Below are positions 29,501 through 38,700 of a stretch of DNA of 64,000 nt, one piece after another (positions within the stretch are counted from its first letter, which is position 1; each line of letters begins with the position of its first letter). The position numbers and the translations under genes were made by a program. The stretch comes from Mycobacterium sp. 1274756.6 (lineage in GTDB: Bacteria > Actinomycetota > Actinomycetes > Mycobacteriales > Mycobacteriaceae): contig NZ_LZLJ01000064.1 of the NCBI RefSeq assembly GCF_001668625.1, forward strand, positions 16,420-80,419. The letters run 5' to 3'. Under the pieces are notes generated by a model. It was not told where the DNA came from. It did no database searches and saw only the letters and a list, made by a program, of their open reading frames with translations.

Positions 29501-29982
29501 AGGAGTTCGAGGCGCACCGGGAGGCCTACGGCGACACCTCGCAGCTCTCGGCCAACCAGTTCTTCTACGGGCTGCGGCACGGCGAGGAACACCGGGTCAA
29601 GCTGGAGCGCGGCGTGGAGTTGCTGATCGGTCTGGAGGCGGTCTCCGAGCCCGACGAACGCGGCATGCGCACGGTGATGTGCATCATCAACGGACAGTTG
29701 CGGCCGGTGCTGGTGCGCGACCGCTCGGTGGCCAGCGAGGTCCCGACCGCGGAGAAGGCCGACCGCGCCAACCCCGGCCACGTCGCCGCCCCGTTCGCCG
29801 GGGTGGTCACGGTGGCGGTGGCGGCCGGGGACAGCGTCGAGGCCGGTCAGACCATCGCGACCATCGAGGCGATGAAGATGGAGGCCGCGATCACCGCCCC
29901 CGCGACCGGCACCGTCGAGCGCATCGCGGTCTCGGCCACCGCGCAGGTCGAAGGCGGTGACCTGCTGGTGGTGATCGACTGA
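26599..29982 (+). CDS. pca: Pyruvate carboxylase
   Basis: 1127 residues, a complete single-chain enzyme that makes oxaloacetate from pyruvate, bicarbonate and ATP for anaplerosis and gluconeogenesis. Domain order: biotin carboxylase (1-450; [20 protein letters not shown], the [16 protein letters not shown] loop, [20 protein letters not shown]), carboxyltransferase (about 520-810; [19 protein letters not shown] with metal ligands, [10 protein letters not shown]), and the biotin carrier at the end with Lys1093 in EAMKMEA. The start is GTG 26599. Its stop overlaps the rsmD frame. Confidence 0.97.
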   Translation: MISKVLVANRGEIAIRAFRAANELGVGTVAIYPYEDRNSMHRLKADESYQIGEEGHPVRAYLSVDEIVATARRCGADAIYPGYGFLSENPELAAACAAADITFVGPSAHVLELTGNKSRAVAAAREAGLPVLASSEPSASVADLLAAAEQMTFPLFVKAVAGGGGRGMRRVTDLDGLAEAVEAASREAESAFGDPAVYLEQAVINPRHIEVQILADTHGEVIHLYERDCSLQRRHQKVVELAPAPNLDPELRQQICSDAVAFARHIGYSCAGTVEFLLDERGHHVFIEMNPRIQVEHTVTEEITDVDLVSAQLRVAAGESLADLGLTQDAIVPHGAALQCRITTEDPANGFRPDTGRISAYRSPGGAGIRLDGGTNLGAGISAHFDSMLVKLTCRGRDFATAAARARRAVAEFRIRGVATNIPFLQAVLDDPDFQAGHITTSFIEERPHLLTARSSADRGTKILNYLADVTVNAPHGARPSTVYPHDKLPDIDLTVPPPSGSRQRLLELGPEGFARWLRGSSAVAVTDTTFRDAHQSLLATRVRTSGLSRVAPYIARMMPELLSVECWGGATYDVALRFLKEDPWERLAALREAMPNICLQMLLRGRNTVGYTPYPELVTSAFVAEATATGIDIFRIFDALNNIDSMRPAIDAVRETGTAVAEVAMCYTGDLSDPGEGVYTLDYYLRLAEQIVDAGAHVLAIKDMAGLLRPPAAATLVSALRSRFELPVHVHTHDTPGGQLASYVAAWNAGADAVDGAAAPLAGTTSQPALSSIVAAAAHTDHDTGLSLSAVCELEPYWEALRKVYGPFESGLLAPTGRVYTHEIPGGQLSNLRQQAIALGFGDRFEEIEANYAAADAVLGRLIKVTPTSKVVGDLALALLGAGVSAEEFAADPAAVDIPDSVIGFLRGELGDPPGGWPEPLRTTALDGRGPARPTEELSAEDEAVLGSGGRKRQEALNRLLFPGPAKEFEAHREAYGDTSQLSANQFFYGLRHGEEHRVKLERGVELLIGLEAVSEPDERGMRTVMCIINGQLRPVLVRDRSVASEVPTAEKADRANPGHVAAPFAGVVTVAVAAGDSVEAGQTIATIEAMKMEAAITAPATGTVERIAVSATAQVEGGDLLVVID

Positions 29983-30533
29983 CCCGCATCGTCGCCGGGC
30001 GGGCCCGGGGGCGGCGGATCGCGGTGCCGCCTCGGGGCACCCGGCCGACCAGCGACCGGGTGCGCGAAGCGCTGTTCAACGTGCTGGCCGCCCGCCGCGA
30101 ACTGGCCGGCACCGCGGTGCTCGACCTCTACGCCGGCTCCGGCGCGCTGGGCCTGGAGGCGCTGTCGCGGGGCGCGCGCACGGTGCTGCTGGTGGAATCC
30201 GATGCCCGCGCCGCCGCGGTGATCGCCCGCAATATCACCGCGGTGGGGCTGCCCGGCGCGACGGTGCGGCGCGCCCCGGCGGCCGCGGTGGTCGCCGCCG
30301 GCACCGACACCCCGGTCGACCTGGTGTTGATCGACCCGCCCTACGACGTCGCCACGAGCGAGCTGACCGCGCTGCTCGGCGCGCTGACCGCCGGCGGCTG
30401 GGCCGGCCCGGGGACCCTGGCCGTGCTCGAACGCGCCGCGGCCACCCCGGAGCTGGACTGGCCGGCCGGCTGGGCCGGCTGGCCGTCGCGGCGCTACGGC
30501 GACACCCGGCTGGAGCTGGGCGAACACGACTGA
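29979..30533 (+). CDS. rsmD: 16S rRNA m2G966 methyltransferase RsmD, probable CTG start
   Basis: About 184 residues if translation begins at CTG 29979, inside the pca stop (CTGA). It methylates G966 of 16S rRNA using SAM. The SAM site is [19 protein letters not shown] and the catalytic motif is LIDPPYD (an N/DPPY motif). The conserved family N-terminus, [19 protein letters not shown], is encoded from 29979, but no ATG, GTG or TTG precedes it in frame within a usable distance. The next candidate, GTG 30024, would delete this conserved strand. CTG initiation coupled to pca termination is therefore the best reading. Confidence 0.85.
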   Translation: MTRIVAGRARGRRIAVPPRGTRPTSDRVREALFNVLAARRELAGTAVLDLYAGSGALGLEALSRGARTVLLVESDARAAAVIARNITAVGLPGATVRRAPAAAVVAAGTDTPVDLVLIDPPYDVATSELTALLGALTAGGWAGPGTLAVLERAAATPELDWPAGWAGWPSRRYGDTRLELGEHD

Positions 30534-30543
30534 TCGCGGCTGC

Positions 30544-30549
30544 TAGCGT
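30544..30549 (+). promoter_or_regulatory. -10 element (TAGCGT), probable leaderless coaD start
   Basis: TAGCGT ends eight bases before the coaD ATG at 30558, the spacing expected for a leaderless mycobacterial transcript. Confidence 0.5.
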
Positions 30550-30557
30550 CACCGGTT

Positions 30558-31037
30558 ATGAGTGGTGCGGTATGCCCGGGCTCGTTCGACCCGGTGACCT
30601 TCGGGCACGTGGACATCCTGGAACGCGCCGCCGCGCAGTTCGACGAGGTGGTGGCGGCGGTGCTGGTCAACCCGGCCAAGAAGGGCATGTTCAGCCTCGA
30701 CGAGCGGCTGGAGATGATCGCCGAGGCCACCGCGCACCTGCCCAACGTGCGCGCGGAGTCCGGGCAGGGCCTGGTGGTCGACTTCGTGCGGGAGCGCGGC
30801 CTGACCGCGATCGTCAAGGGGCTGCGCACCGGCACCGACTTCGAATACGAGCTGCAGATGGCGCAGATGAACAAGCACATCGCCGGCGTCGACACCTTCT
30901 TCGTGGCCACCACCCCGCGGTATTCCTTCGTGTCCTCCTCGCTGGCCAAGGAGGTCGCCTCGATGGGCGGGGACGTCTCCGACCTGCTGCCCGAACCGGT
31001 GAACCGGCGGCTGGCCGAGCGGCTCGCCGAGCGCTGA
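30558..31037 (+). CDS. coaD: Phosphopantetheine adenylyltransferase
   Basis: 159 residues, family length. It makes dephospho-CoA from 4'-phosphopantetheine and ATP, the fourth step of CoA synthesis. [20 protein letters not shown] contains the TxGH-type nucleotide motif, [19 protein letters not shown] is the phosphopantetheine site, and [13 protein letters not shown] is the C-terminal signature. A 24-base gap follows rsmD. Downstream lies 195 bp and then sepIVA. Confidence 0.97.
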   Translation: MSGAVCPGSFDPVTFGHVDILERAAAQFDEVVAAVLVNPAKKGMFSLDERLEMIAEATAHLPNVRAESGQGLVVDFVRERGLTAIVKGLRTGTDFEYELQMAQMNKHIAGVDTFFVATTPRYSFVSSSLAKEVASMGGDVSDLLPEPVNRRLAERLAER

Positions 31038-31232
31038 CCGTCGCACTCGCCCCGCCCGGTCGTGAGAAGGGCGCCGCCGGCAGCGGCCCGGCAACCGTCC
31101 CGACCTGGGGCCGGTCCGGCCTATCCTGGGGGAATACGCCTGGTGATTCCGACACACCCGCCCGCGCTACCAAGTCACAGTCGCAACACCAGGCACACTG
31201 GTCACAAGTAACTACGCCTGGAGGGTGCTGCC
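31038..31232 (+). promoter_or_regulatory. sepIVA upstream region; junction where the PDIM locus lies in M. tuberculosis
   Basis: This 195-bp gap has TATCCT at 31121-31126 (GCCTATCCTGG) as a plausible -10 for sepIVA and GGAGGG before GTG 31233. CCTGGTG (31139-31145) and CACCAGG (31190-31196) form a loose inverted repeat. No transposase remnant, tRNA or direct repeat is visible. Confidence 0.4.
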
Positions 31233-31970
31233 GTGTACCGAGTTTTTGAAGCGCTGGATGAACTGAGCGCCATCGTCGAGGAAGCGCGCGGCGTGCCGAT
31301 GACGGCAGGTTGCGTGGTGCCCCGCGGCGACGTGCTGGAGTTGGTCGACGACATCAAGGACGCCATCCCCGGCGAGCTCGACGACGCCCAGGACGTGCTC
31401 GACGCCCGCGACTCCCTGCTGCACGACGCCAAGAGCCACGCCGACGGCATGGTCGCCAACGCCTCCGCCGAGGCCGAATCGGTGGTCAACCACGCCCGCG
31501 CCGAGGCCGACCGGGTGCTCTCCGACGCCAAGGCCCAGGCCGACCGGATGGTCGCCGAGGCCCGCCAGCACAGCGAACGCATGGTCGCCGAGGCCCAGGA
31601 GGAAGCCGCCCGGCTGACCTCCAGCGCCAAACGGGAGTACGACGCCGCGGTCAGCCGCGCCAAGGCCGAAGCCGACCGGCTGGTGGAGAACGGCAACATC
31701 TCCTACGAGAACGCCGTGCAGGAAGGCATCAAGGAGCAGCAGCGCCTGGTGTCGCAGACCGAGGTGGTGTCCTCGGCCACCGCCGAGGCCACCCGGATGA
31801 TCGACTCCGCCCACGCCGAAGCCGACCGGCTGCGCGGCGAATGCGACATCTACGTCGACTCCAAACTCGCCGAGTTCGAGGAGTTCCTCAACGGCACGCT
31901 GCGCTCGGTCAACCGGGGCCGCCACCAGCTGCGCACCGCCGCGGGCACCCACGACTACGTGACGCGCTGA
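31233..31970 (+). CDS. sepIVA: DivIVA-like septation protein SepIVA
   Basis: 245 residues, GTG start with GGAGGG upstream. A short DivIVA-like N-terminal region (MYRVFEALDELSAIVEEAR) is followed by a long charged coiled coil (about 50-225) of repeated Ala, Glu and Asp segments such as AEAESVVNHARAEADRVL. It matches Rv2927c, shown in M. smegmatis to act in septation. It is soluble, with no membrane segment. DUF177, rnc and mutM follow. In M. tuberculosis the upstream neighbour is the PDIM/PGL lipid cluster; here it is coaD. Confidence 0.9.
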   Translation: MYRVFEALDELSAIVEEARGVPMTAGCVVPRGDVLELVDDIKDAIPGELDDAQDVLDARDSLLHDAKSHADGMVANASAEAESVVNHARAEADRVLSDAKAQADRMVAEARQHSERMVAEAQEEAARLTSSAKREYDAAVSRAKAEADRLVENGNISYENAVQEGIKEQQRLVSQTEVVSSATAEATRMIDSAHAEADRLRGECDIYVDSKLAEFEEFLNGTLRSVNRGRHQLRTAAGTHDYVTR

Positions 31971-32022
31971 CCGCACCCGCCCGCGGGGCCCGCTGACGGC
32001 TCGACCGGCCGCGCCGCGCCCG

Positions 32023-32028
32023 TAAGAT
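32023..32028 (+). promoter_or_regulatory. -10 element (TAAGAT), probable leaderless start
   Basis: TAAGAT ends six bases before the ATG of the DUF177 gene at 32035. It fits TANNNT with leaderless spacing and is the only promoter-like signal before the DUF177-rnc-mutM operon. Confidence 0.55.
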
Positions 32029-32034
32029 CGAGGC

Positions 32035-32583
32035 ATGGCCACCACACATCCGGACGCGCCGCTCGTCGTCAACATCGCCCGGCTGGGCCGCCGGCCAGGG
32101 ACCATGATGGCGCTGCGCCACACCGTGGCCAGCCCGTCGCGCATCGGTCTGGAGATGCAGGCGCTGGCCCCCGGCGCCCCGCTGGAACTCGACCTGCAAC
32201 TGCAGGCGGTCTCCGAGGGCGTGCTGGTCACCGGCACCGTCGCCGGGCCGGTCAGCGGGGAGTGCTCGCGCTGCCTGGCCGAGTTCACCGACCGCGTCGA
32301 GGTCGGCCTGACCGAACTGTTCGCCTACCCGGACAGCACCACCGAGGCCACCACCGACGCCGACGAGGTCGGCCGCGTCGTCGACGACACCATCGACCTG
32401 GAACAGGCGATCATCGACGCCGTCGGGCTGGAGCTGCCGCTGGCGCCGGTGTGCCGCGAGGACTGCCCCGGCCTGTGCCCGCACTGCGGCATCCCGATGG
32501 CCACCGCGGAGCCCGGCCATCACCACGAGGTGATCGACCCGCGCTGGGCCAAGCTGGCCGGTCTGCTGCGAGATCAACAGTGA
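32035..32583 (+). CDS. DUF177 (YceD) family protein
   Basis: 182 residues, matching Rv2926c. DUF177 members are linked to 23S rRNA or ribosome accumulation in bacteria and plastids. The visible hallmarks are the GECSRCLAEF Cys pair near residue 78, an acidic stretch, then LELPLAPVCREDCPGLCPHC with four cysteines that could bind metal. In many bacteria rpmF lies directly after DUF177; here rnc follows with a GTGA overlap. The operon is DUF177-rnc-mutM. Confidence 0.85.
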   Translation: MATTHPDAPLVVNIARLGRRPGTMMALRHTVASPSRIGLEMQALAPGAPLELDLQLQAVSEGVLVTGTVAGPVSGECSRCLAEFTDRVEVGLTELFAYPDSTTEATTDADEVGRVVDDTIDLEQAIIDAVGLELPLAPVCREDCPGLCPHCGIPMATAEPGHHHEVIDPRWAKLAGLLRDQQ

Positions 32584-33284
32584 CCCACCGGCCGCTGCTC
32601 GACGCGCGCGGCGTCGAGCTGCCCGACGAACTGCTCACCCTGGCCCTGACCCACCGCAGCTACGCCTACGAACACGGCGGTCTGCCCACCAACGAGCGCC
32701 TGGAGTTCCTCGGCGACGCCGTGCTGGGCCTGGTGATCACCGACGAACTGTTCACCCGCCACCCCGACCGGCCCGAAGGCGACCTGGCCAAACTGCGGGC
32801 CAGCGTGGTCAACACCGCCGCGCTGGCCGACGTGGCGCGCCGCCTCACCGACCGCGGCCTGGGCGCCCACCTGCTGCTGGGCCGCGGCGAGATCACCACC
32901 GGCGGCGCCGACAAATCCAGCATCCTGGCCGACAGCATGGAATCGCTGCTCGGCGCGATCTACGTCCAGCACGGCATCGACACCGCCCGCACGGTGATCC
33001 TGCGGCTCTTCGCCGACCTGCTGGCCACCGCGCCCACCCTGGGCGCCGGACTGGACTGGAAGACCAGCCTGCAGGAGCTGGCCGCGGCCCGCGGGCTGGG
33101 CGCCCCCGGCTACGAGGTCAGCGCCACCGGACCCGACCACGACAAGGAGTTCACCGCCGTGGCGGTCGTCGGCGAGCTGCGGTTCCCGCCCGGGGTGGGC
33201 CGCTCGAAGAAGGACGCCGAACAGAAGGCGGCCGCGGCGGCCTGGAAGGCCCTCGACGGGCAGGCCGACGAGAAACCGGTCTGA
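32580..33284 (+). CDS. rnc: Ribonuclease III
   Basis: 234 residues from GTG 32580, which overlaps the DUF177 stop. It cuts double-stranded RNA, mainly rRNA precursors. The signature ERLEFLGDAVLGLVI near residue 40 contains the Mg-binding acidic residues, and DSMESLLGAIYVQ holds the second set. The C-terminal double-stranded RNA-binding domain (about 155-225) ends GVGRSKKDAEQKAAAAAWKA. mutM starts directly after its stop. Confidence 0.96.
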   Translation: MTHRPLLDARGVELPDELLTLALTHRSYAYEHGGLPTNERLEFLGDAVLGLVITDELFTRHPDRPEGDLAKLRASVVNTAALADVARRLTDRGLGAHLLLGRGEITTGGADKSSILADSMESLLGAIYVQHGIDTARTVILRLFADLLATAPTLGAGLDWKTSLQELAAARGLGAPGYEVSATGPDHDKEFTAVAVVGELRFPPGVGRSKKDAEQKAAAAAWKALDGQADEKPV

Positions 33285-34139
33285 ATGCCCGAACTGCCCG
33301 AAGTCGAGGTGGTGCGCCGCGGCCTGGCCGCCCACGCCGTCGGCCGGACGATCACCGCGGTCCGGGTGCACCATCCGCGCGCGGTGCGCCGCCACGAGGC
33401 CGGCCCCGCCGACCTGACCGCCCGGCTGCTCGGCACGACGATCACCGGCACCGGGAGGCGCGGCAAATACCTGTGGCTCACCCTCGACGAGGCCGACACG
33501 GCGCTGGTGGTGCACCTGGGCATGAGCGGGCAGATGCTGGTCGGGCCGCCGCCCACCACCGCGCACCTGCGCATCGCCACCCTCCTCGACGACGGCACCG
33601 CCCTGAACTTCGTCGACCAGCGCACCTTCGGCGGCTGGCTGCTGGCCGACCTGGTCGAGGTCGACGGCGCCGTGGTCCCCGAACCGGTCGCCCACCTGGC
33701 CCGCGACCCGCTCGACGACCGCTTCGACCCGCAAGCGGTGGTGGCGGTGCTGCGCCGCAAGCACTCCGAGATCAAACGGCAGCTACTCGACCAGACCGTG
33801 GTGTCGGGCATCGGCAACATCTACGCCGATGAGGCGCTGTGGCGCGCCCGGGTCAACGGGGCGCGGCGGGCCGATGTGCTGACCCGGCCGGCCCTGACCG
33901 CGGTGCTGGCCGCCGCCGCCGAGGTGATGCGCGAGGCGCTGGCGGCGGGCGGAACCTCCTTCGACGCGCTGTATGTCAACGTCAACGGCGAATCCGGGTA
34001 CTTCGACCGGTCGCTGGACGTCTACGGCCGGGAAGGGCTGGGCTGCCGGCGCTGCGGCGCGGTGATCCGGCGGGAGAAGTTCATGAACCGCTCCTCGTTC
34101 TACTGCCCGCGCTGCCAGCCCCGCCCGCGCCGGCGGTGA
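33285..34139 (+). CDS. mutM: Formamidopyrimidine-DNA glycosylase
   Basis: 284 residues. It removes 8-oxoguanine and ring-opened purines and nicks the site. The N-terminus [13 protein letters not shown] supplies the catalytic Pro2 and Glu3. Lys in GRRGKYLWL, the [13 protein letters not shown] turn and the C-terminal zinc finger (CRRCGA, then CPRCQ) complete the family pattern. ATG 33285 follows the rnc stop directly. With mutT1 in the same window, two parts of the 8-oxoguanine defence are present. Confidence 0.96.
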   Translation: MPELPEVEVVRRGLAAHAVGRTITAVRVHHPRAVRRHEAGPADLTARLLGTTITGTGRRGKYLWLTLDEADTALVVHLGMSGQMLVGPPPTTAHLRIATLLDDGTALNFVDQRTFGGWLLADLVEVDGAVVPEPVAHLARDPLDDRFDPQAVVAVLRRKHSEIKRQLLDQTVVSGIGNIYADEALWRARVNGARRADVLTRPALTAVLAAAAEVMREALAAGGTSFDALYVNVNGESGYFDRSLDVYGREGLGCRRCGAVIRREKFMNRSSFYCPRCQPRPRRR

Positions 34140-34151
34140 AGCCGCCGGCAT

Positions 34152-34227
34152 CCCTGAAATCGACGCCGATACGGCCGAAACAGCCCGAATCCGGGGCTGA
34201 ACGCCGAAATCCGTGTCGATCTCAGGG
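34152..34227. terminator. Nested hairpins between convergent mutM and PIG-L genes
   Basis: Outer arms CCCTGA-A-ATCGAC (34152-34164) and GTCGAT-C-TCAGGG (34215-34227) pair with one mismatch. An inner stem CAGCCC (34181-34186) / GGGCTG (34194-34199) sits in the middle. The element fills the 98-bp gap between two converging genes, so a bidirectional terminator is likely. Confidence 0.6.
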
Positions 34228-34237
34228 GTTCGGCGCT

Positions 34238-35008
34238 TCAGTCGAAGATGTCGGTGCGCACCGGCCCGCCGGCGGCGGCCGGGTCGACGAACCACTCCCG
34301 GCCGAACAGCAGCCCGAACACCGCGGGCGGCAGCCGCAGCAGCACCGCCAGCGCGCGGGCCTGCGCCCCGCCGATCTGGGAGCGGTGCGCGGCCAGCGCG
34401 GCGCGCTTCGCCCGGGCGAACCGGCGCACGTCGACGCGGTGGGTGATGCTCGCGCGCGGAGCGTAGGCGGTGGCCAGCAGCCGCTCCTCATACGGCTCGG
34501 GTAGCCGCAGCAGCCGCGCCGCCGCGGCCACCCGGCGCAACGTCTCGCGCGGCATGGTCGCCTCGAGCACCCGCGGCGTCGCGGCCAGCGCAGTCGCCCG
34601 CGCCCCCACCCGGTGCACCTGGACGTGATCGCGGTGCCCGTAGCCGCCGTTGGCCTGGTAGCTGAGCAACAGGTCGGCGCGCTCGGCGCGCAGGATCTCG
34701 GCGACCCGGCCCGCCGCGACGTCGACGTCGGCGCGGGCGAACCGGACCCGCCCGGGCGGGTCGGCGAAGAAGACCGGCCCGTAGCCGCTGTCGGCGTAGC
34801 CCAGGCACTCCACCCGGTGCACCCCGAGAATCTCGGTGGCGCACCGCAATTCGTCGAGCCGATAGCGGTGCGCGGCGTCGTCGAGGTGCCCGTCGGTGGC
34901 GGTGACCACCACCACCCGGTGCCCGGCGGCCGCGGCGCGGGCCAGCGTCCCGCCGGTCAGGATCACCTCGTCGTCGGGATGGGCGTGCAACGCGACCACG
35001 GTGGCCAT
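34238..35008 (-). CDS. PIG-L (LmbE-like) zinc deacetylase
   Basis: 256 residues from ATG 35006-35008. The Zn site is formed by LHAHPDDEVILTGG at the N-terminus (His, Asp, Asp) and a His in GHRDHVQVHRVG near residue 130. Family members deacetylate N-acetylglucosamine-linked substrates; MshB and Mca of the mycothiol pathway are the known mycobacterial ones. The C-terminal half (VLEATMPRETLRRVAAAARL) does not let me assign it to either, so it is probably a separate paralogue of unknown substrate. It lies between mutM and the osmC-like gene, where I recall no counterpart in M. tuberculosis. Confidence 0.85.
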   Translation of the reverse strand: MATVVALHAHPDDEVILTGGTLARAAAAGHRVVVVTATDGHLDDAAHRYRLDELRCATEILGVHRVECLGYADSGYGPVFFADPPGRVRFARADVDVAAGRVAEILRAERADLLLSYQANGGYGHRDHVQVHRVGARATALAATPRVLEATMPRETLRRVAAAARLLRLPEPYEERLLATAYAPRASITHRVDVRRFARAKRAALAAHRSQIGGAQARALAVLLRLPPAVFGLLFGREWFVDPAAAGGPVRTDIFD

Positions 35009-35069
35009 GACACGACAGTATGACCGCCGGGCGCGGCGGGGCCGCGGCCCGCACGGTAGAAAAGAAGCC

Positions 35070-35480
35070 ATGACGCAACTGTGGGTGGAGCGCACCGGAA
35101 CCCGGCGCTACACCGGGCACAGCTCCCGCGGCGCGCAGGTGCTGATCGGCTCGGAGGACGTCCCGGGGGTGTTCACCCCGGGGGAGCTGCTCAAGATCGC
35201 GCTGGCCGCCTGCAGCGGCATGGCCAGCGACGCCCCGCTGTCCCGGCGGCTCGGCGCGGACTATCCGGCGACCGTGCACGTCGCCGGCCCGGCCGACCGG
35301 GACCTGGAGCGCTACCCGCAGCTCACCGAGCAGTTGGAACTCGACCTGTCCGCGCTGACCGACGCCGAACGCCAGCGGCTGCGCACCGTGGTCGAGCGGG
35401 CCATCGACGCCAGCTGCACGGTCGGGCGCACCCTGACGTCGGGCACCGCGATCCATTTCGAGGTCACCGAACGTGGCTGA
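35070..35480 (+). CDS. OsmC/Ohr-family hydroperoxide reductase-like protein
   Basis: 136 residues. The two peroxidatic-type cysteines appear in IALAACSGMASDAPL near residue 48 and DASCTVGRTLTSG near residue 116, the OsmC spacing. Family members reduce organic hydroperoxides with dithiol help. It matches Rv2923c. ATG 35070 is preceded by AAAAGAAG. The acyP start lies inside its last codons (8-base overlap), so the pair is coupled, and smc follows. Confidence 0.88.
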   Translation: MTQLWVERTGTRRYTGHSSRGAQVLIGSEDVPGVFTPGELLKIALAACSGMASDAPLSRRLGADYPATVHVAGPADRDLERYPQLTEQLELDLSALTDAERQRLRTVVERAIDASCTVGRTLTSGTAIHFEVTERG

Positions 35481-35748
35481 GGTGCGGCTGACCGCTTGGG
35501 TGCACGGCCACGTCCAGGGCGTCGGCTTTCGCTGGTGGACCCGGTCGCGGGCGCTGGAGCTGGGCTTGAGCGGCTACGCCGCCAACAAGCCCGACGGCCG
35601 GGTGCAGGTGGTGGCGCAGGGCCCGCGGGCCGACTGCGAGCGGCTGCTGGCGCTGCTGGAGGGCGGCACCACCCCCGGCCGGGTCGACACCGTGGTGGCC
35701 GATTGGGGCGCGGTGGGCGACACCTTCGTCGGCTTCAGCGAGCGCTGA
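35473..35748 (+). CDS. acyP: Acylphosphatase
   Basis: 91 residues, GTG start overlapping the osmC-like gene. It hydrolyses acyl phosphates. The active-site loop GHVQGVGFRWWTRSRALELG holds the phosphate-binding Arg, and GYAANKPDGRVQVVAQG holds the catalytic Asn. The small size and the pattern are complete. smc starts 24 bases downstream. Confidence 0.95.
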   Translation: MAEVRLTAWVHGHVQGVGFRWWTRSRALELGLSGYAANKPDGRVQVVAQGPRADCERLLALLEGGTTPGRVDTVVADWGAVGDTFVGFSER

Positions 35749-35758
35749 CCCGCCCCGG

Positions 35759-35764
35759 TAGTCT
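35759..35764 (+). promoter_or_regulatory. -10 element (TAGTCT), probable leaderless smc start
   Basis: TAGTCT ends eight bases before the smc GTG at 35773. With no ribosome site in the short gap after acyP, a leaderless transcript is likely. Confidence 0.5.
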
Positions 35765-35772
35765 CACACGTC

Positions 35773-38700
35773 GTGCACCTCAAGAGTCTGACGCTGAAGG
35801 GCTTCAAGTCCTTCGCCTCGCCGACGACTCTGCGGTTCGAGCCGGGCATCACCTGCGTGGTCGGGCCCAACGGCTCGGGCAAGTCCAACGTCGTCGACGC
35901 GCTGGCCTGGGTGATGGGGGAGCAGGGCGCCAAAACCCTGCGCGGCGGCAAGATGGAAGACGTCATCTTCGCCGGCACCAGCTCGCGGGCGCCGCTGGGC
36001 CGCGCCGAGGTCACCGTCACCATCGACAACTCCGACAACGCGCTGCCCATCGAGTACGCCGAGGTCGCCATCACCCGCCGGATGTTCCGCGACGGCGGCA
36101 GCGAATACGAGATCAACGGCAACAGCTGCCGGCTGATGGACGTCCAGGAGCTGCTTTCCGACTCCGGCATCGGCCGCGAGATGCACGTCATCGTCGGGCA
36201 GGGCCGGCTGTCCCAGATCCTCGAGTCGCGCCCGGAGGACCGCCGCGCGTTCATCGAGGAGGCCGCCGGGGTGCTCAAGCACCGCAAACGCAAAGAGAAG
36301 GCGGTCCGCAAACTCGACGCGATGCAGGCCAACCTGGCCCGGCTCACCGACCTGACCACCGAACTGCGCCGCCAGCTCAAACCGCTGGGCCGCCAAGCCG
36401 AGATGGCCCGCCGCGCCGCGACCATCCAGGCCGACCTGCGCGACGCGCGGCTGCGGCTGGCCGCCGACGACCTGGTCGCCCGCCGCGCCGAGTTCGCCGG
36501 CAACACCGACGCCGAGGCCACCGTGCGCCGCGAGCACGACGCGGCCGCCGCCCGGCTGGAGGCCGCCACCGCCGAACTGGCCGGCCACGAGGCGACCCTG
36601 GCCCGGCTCACCGAACGCGCCGAGGCCGCCCAGCAGACCTGGTTCGCGCTGTCGGCGCTGGCCGAACGGGTCAGCGCCACCGTCCGCATCGCCAGCGAAC
36701 GCGCCCAGCACCTCGAGGAGGAGCCGGCCGGCCCGACCGGACCCGACCCCGACGAACTGGAGGCCCAGGCCGAGCAGGTCGCCGCCGACGAGCGGGACCT
36801 GCTGGGCGCGCTGGAGCAGGCCCGCGAGCGCCTGGAGGTGGCCCGCGCGGAGCTGACCGCCCAGGAGCGCGTCGCCGCCGAGGCCGAGCAGGCCCACCTG
36901 GCGGCGGTGCGCGCCGAGGCCGACCGCCGCGAGGGGCTGGCCCGGCTGGCCGGCCAGGTGGAGACGATGCGGGCCCGCGTCGAATCGATCGACGACTCGC
37001 TGACCCGGCTCGCCCCGCGCATCGAGGAGGCTGCCACCCGCGCCGAGAGCGCCCGCGCCGAATTCGAGACCGTGCAAGCCCGCGTCCACGAACTCGACCG
37101 CGGCGAGCAGGGCCTCGACGAGCAGCACGAACGCAGCGTCGCCGCGCTGCGCCTGGCCGACGAGCGGGTGGCTGAGCTGCAGGCCGCCGAACGCGGCGCC
37201 GAGCGGGAGGTGGCGTCGCTGCAGGCCCGCATCGACGCGTTGACGGTCGGGCTGGACCGCAAGGACGGCGCCTCCTGGCTGACCAAGAACACCGGCCTGG
37301 ACGGCCTGTTCGGGTCGGTCGCCGAGCTGGTGCGGGTCGAATCCGGCTACGAGGTCGCGCTCGCGGCGGTGCTGGGCGCGGCCGCCGACGCGGTGGCCGC
37401 CGAGGGCTTCCCGGCCGCCCGCGCCGCGGTGGCCGCGCTGAAGGAGGCCGACGGCGGCCGCGCCGCGATCATGCTGGGCGGCTGGCCGGCGCCCGCCCCG
37501 CGCCCCGAGACGCTGCCCGCCGCGGCCCGCTGGGCGCTGGAGCTGGTCGAGGCACCCGAGCGGCTGCGCGGCGCGCTGAGCGCGATGCTGGCCGCGGTGG
37601 CGGTGGTCGACGACCTGGACGCCGCGCTGGAGCTGGCCGACAACCACCCGCACCTGACCGCGGTCACCGTCGACGGCGACGTGGTCGGGGCGGGCTGGCT
37701 GCACGGCGGCTCGGACCGCAAACCCTCCACGCTGGAGATCACCGGTGAGATCGAGCGGGCCCGCGCCCAGCTCGCCGCCGCCGAGACCCAGGTCGCCGAG
37801 CTGGGGGCGGCGCTGGCCGGGGCGCTCAGCGAGCAGACCGCCCGCCGCGACACCGCCGAGCAGGCCCTGGCCGCGCTGAACGAGTCCGACGCCGCGATCG
37901 CGGCGATCTACGACCAGCTGGGCCGGCTCGGGCAGGAGGCCCGCACCGCCGAGCAGGACTGGCACCGTCAGCGGCAGCACCGCGAAGAGCTGGAGACCGC
38001 GCACGGCGCCACCGTCGAGGAACTCGGCGAACTGGAGACCCGGCTGCGCAACGCCGAGGCCGACGAGCCGGTCGCCCCCGCCGAGCCCGACGACCGGGCC
38101 CGGATCGCCGCGGCCACCGAGACCGCCCGCGGCGTCGAGGTCGAGGCCCGCCTTGCGGTGCGCACCGCCGAGGAGCGCGCCAACGCGGTGCGCGGCCGGG
38201 CGGACTCGCTGCGCCGCGCCGCGGCCGCCGAACGGGAGGCCCGCGTCCGCGCCCAGCAGGCCCGCGCCGCCCGCCGGCACGCCGCGGCGGTGGCCGCCGC
38301 CGTCGCCGACTCCGGCCGGGCGCTCAGCGCGCGGCTGCGCACCGTGGTGGCCGCCGCCTCCGAGCGCCGCGACGCGCTGGCCGCCGAACGACAGCAGCGC
38401 TCCGGCGCGTTGAGCGCCCTGCGCGAGGAGGTCAACGCGCTGGGGGCGCGCATCACAGCGCTCACCGAGTCGCTGCACCGCGACGAGGTCGCCAAAGCGC
38501 AGGTGGCGCTGCGGATCCAGCAGCTCGAGGAGATGGTGCTCGAGCAGTTCGGGCTGGCCCCCGACGACCTGATCGCCGAGTACGGCCCGGAGGTGCCGCT
38601 GCCGCCCTCGGAGTTGGAGATGGCCGAGTACGAGCAGGCCCGCGAGCGCGGCGAGCAGGTCACCGCCCCGGCGCCGATGCCGTTCGACCGGGACACCCAG

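Noticed and set aside
26575..29781. A 1068-codon open frame on the minus strand opposite pyruvate carboxylase, and a similar 1158-codon frame opposite smc (35764-39240).
   Set aside because: GC-rich codon bias leaves the opposite strand open. The translations are low-complexity Arg/Gly/Val/Gln-rich with no motifs, whereas the plus-strand proteins have full domain sets.
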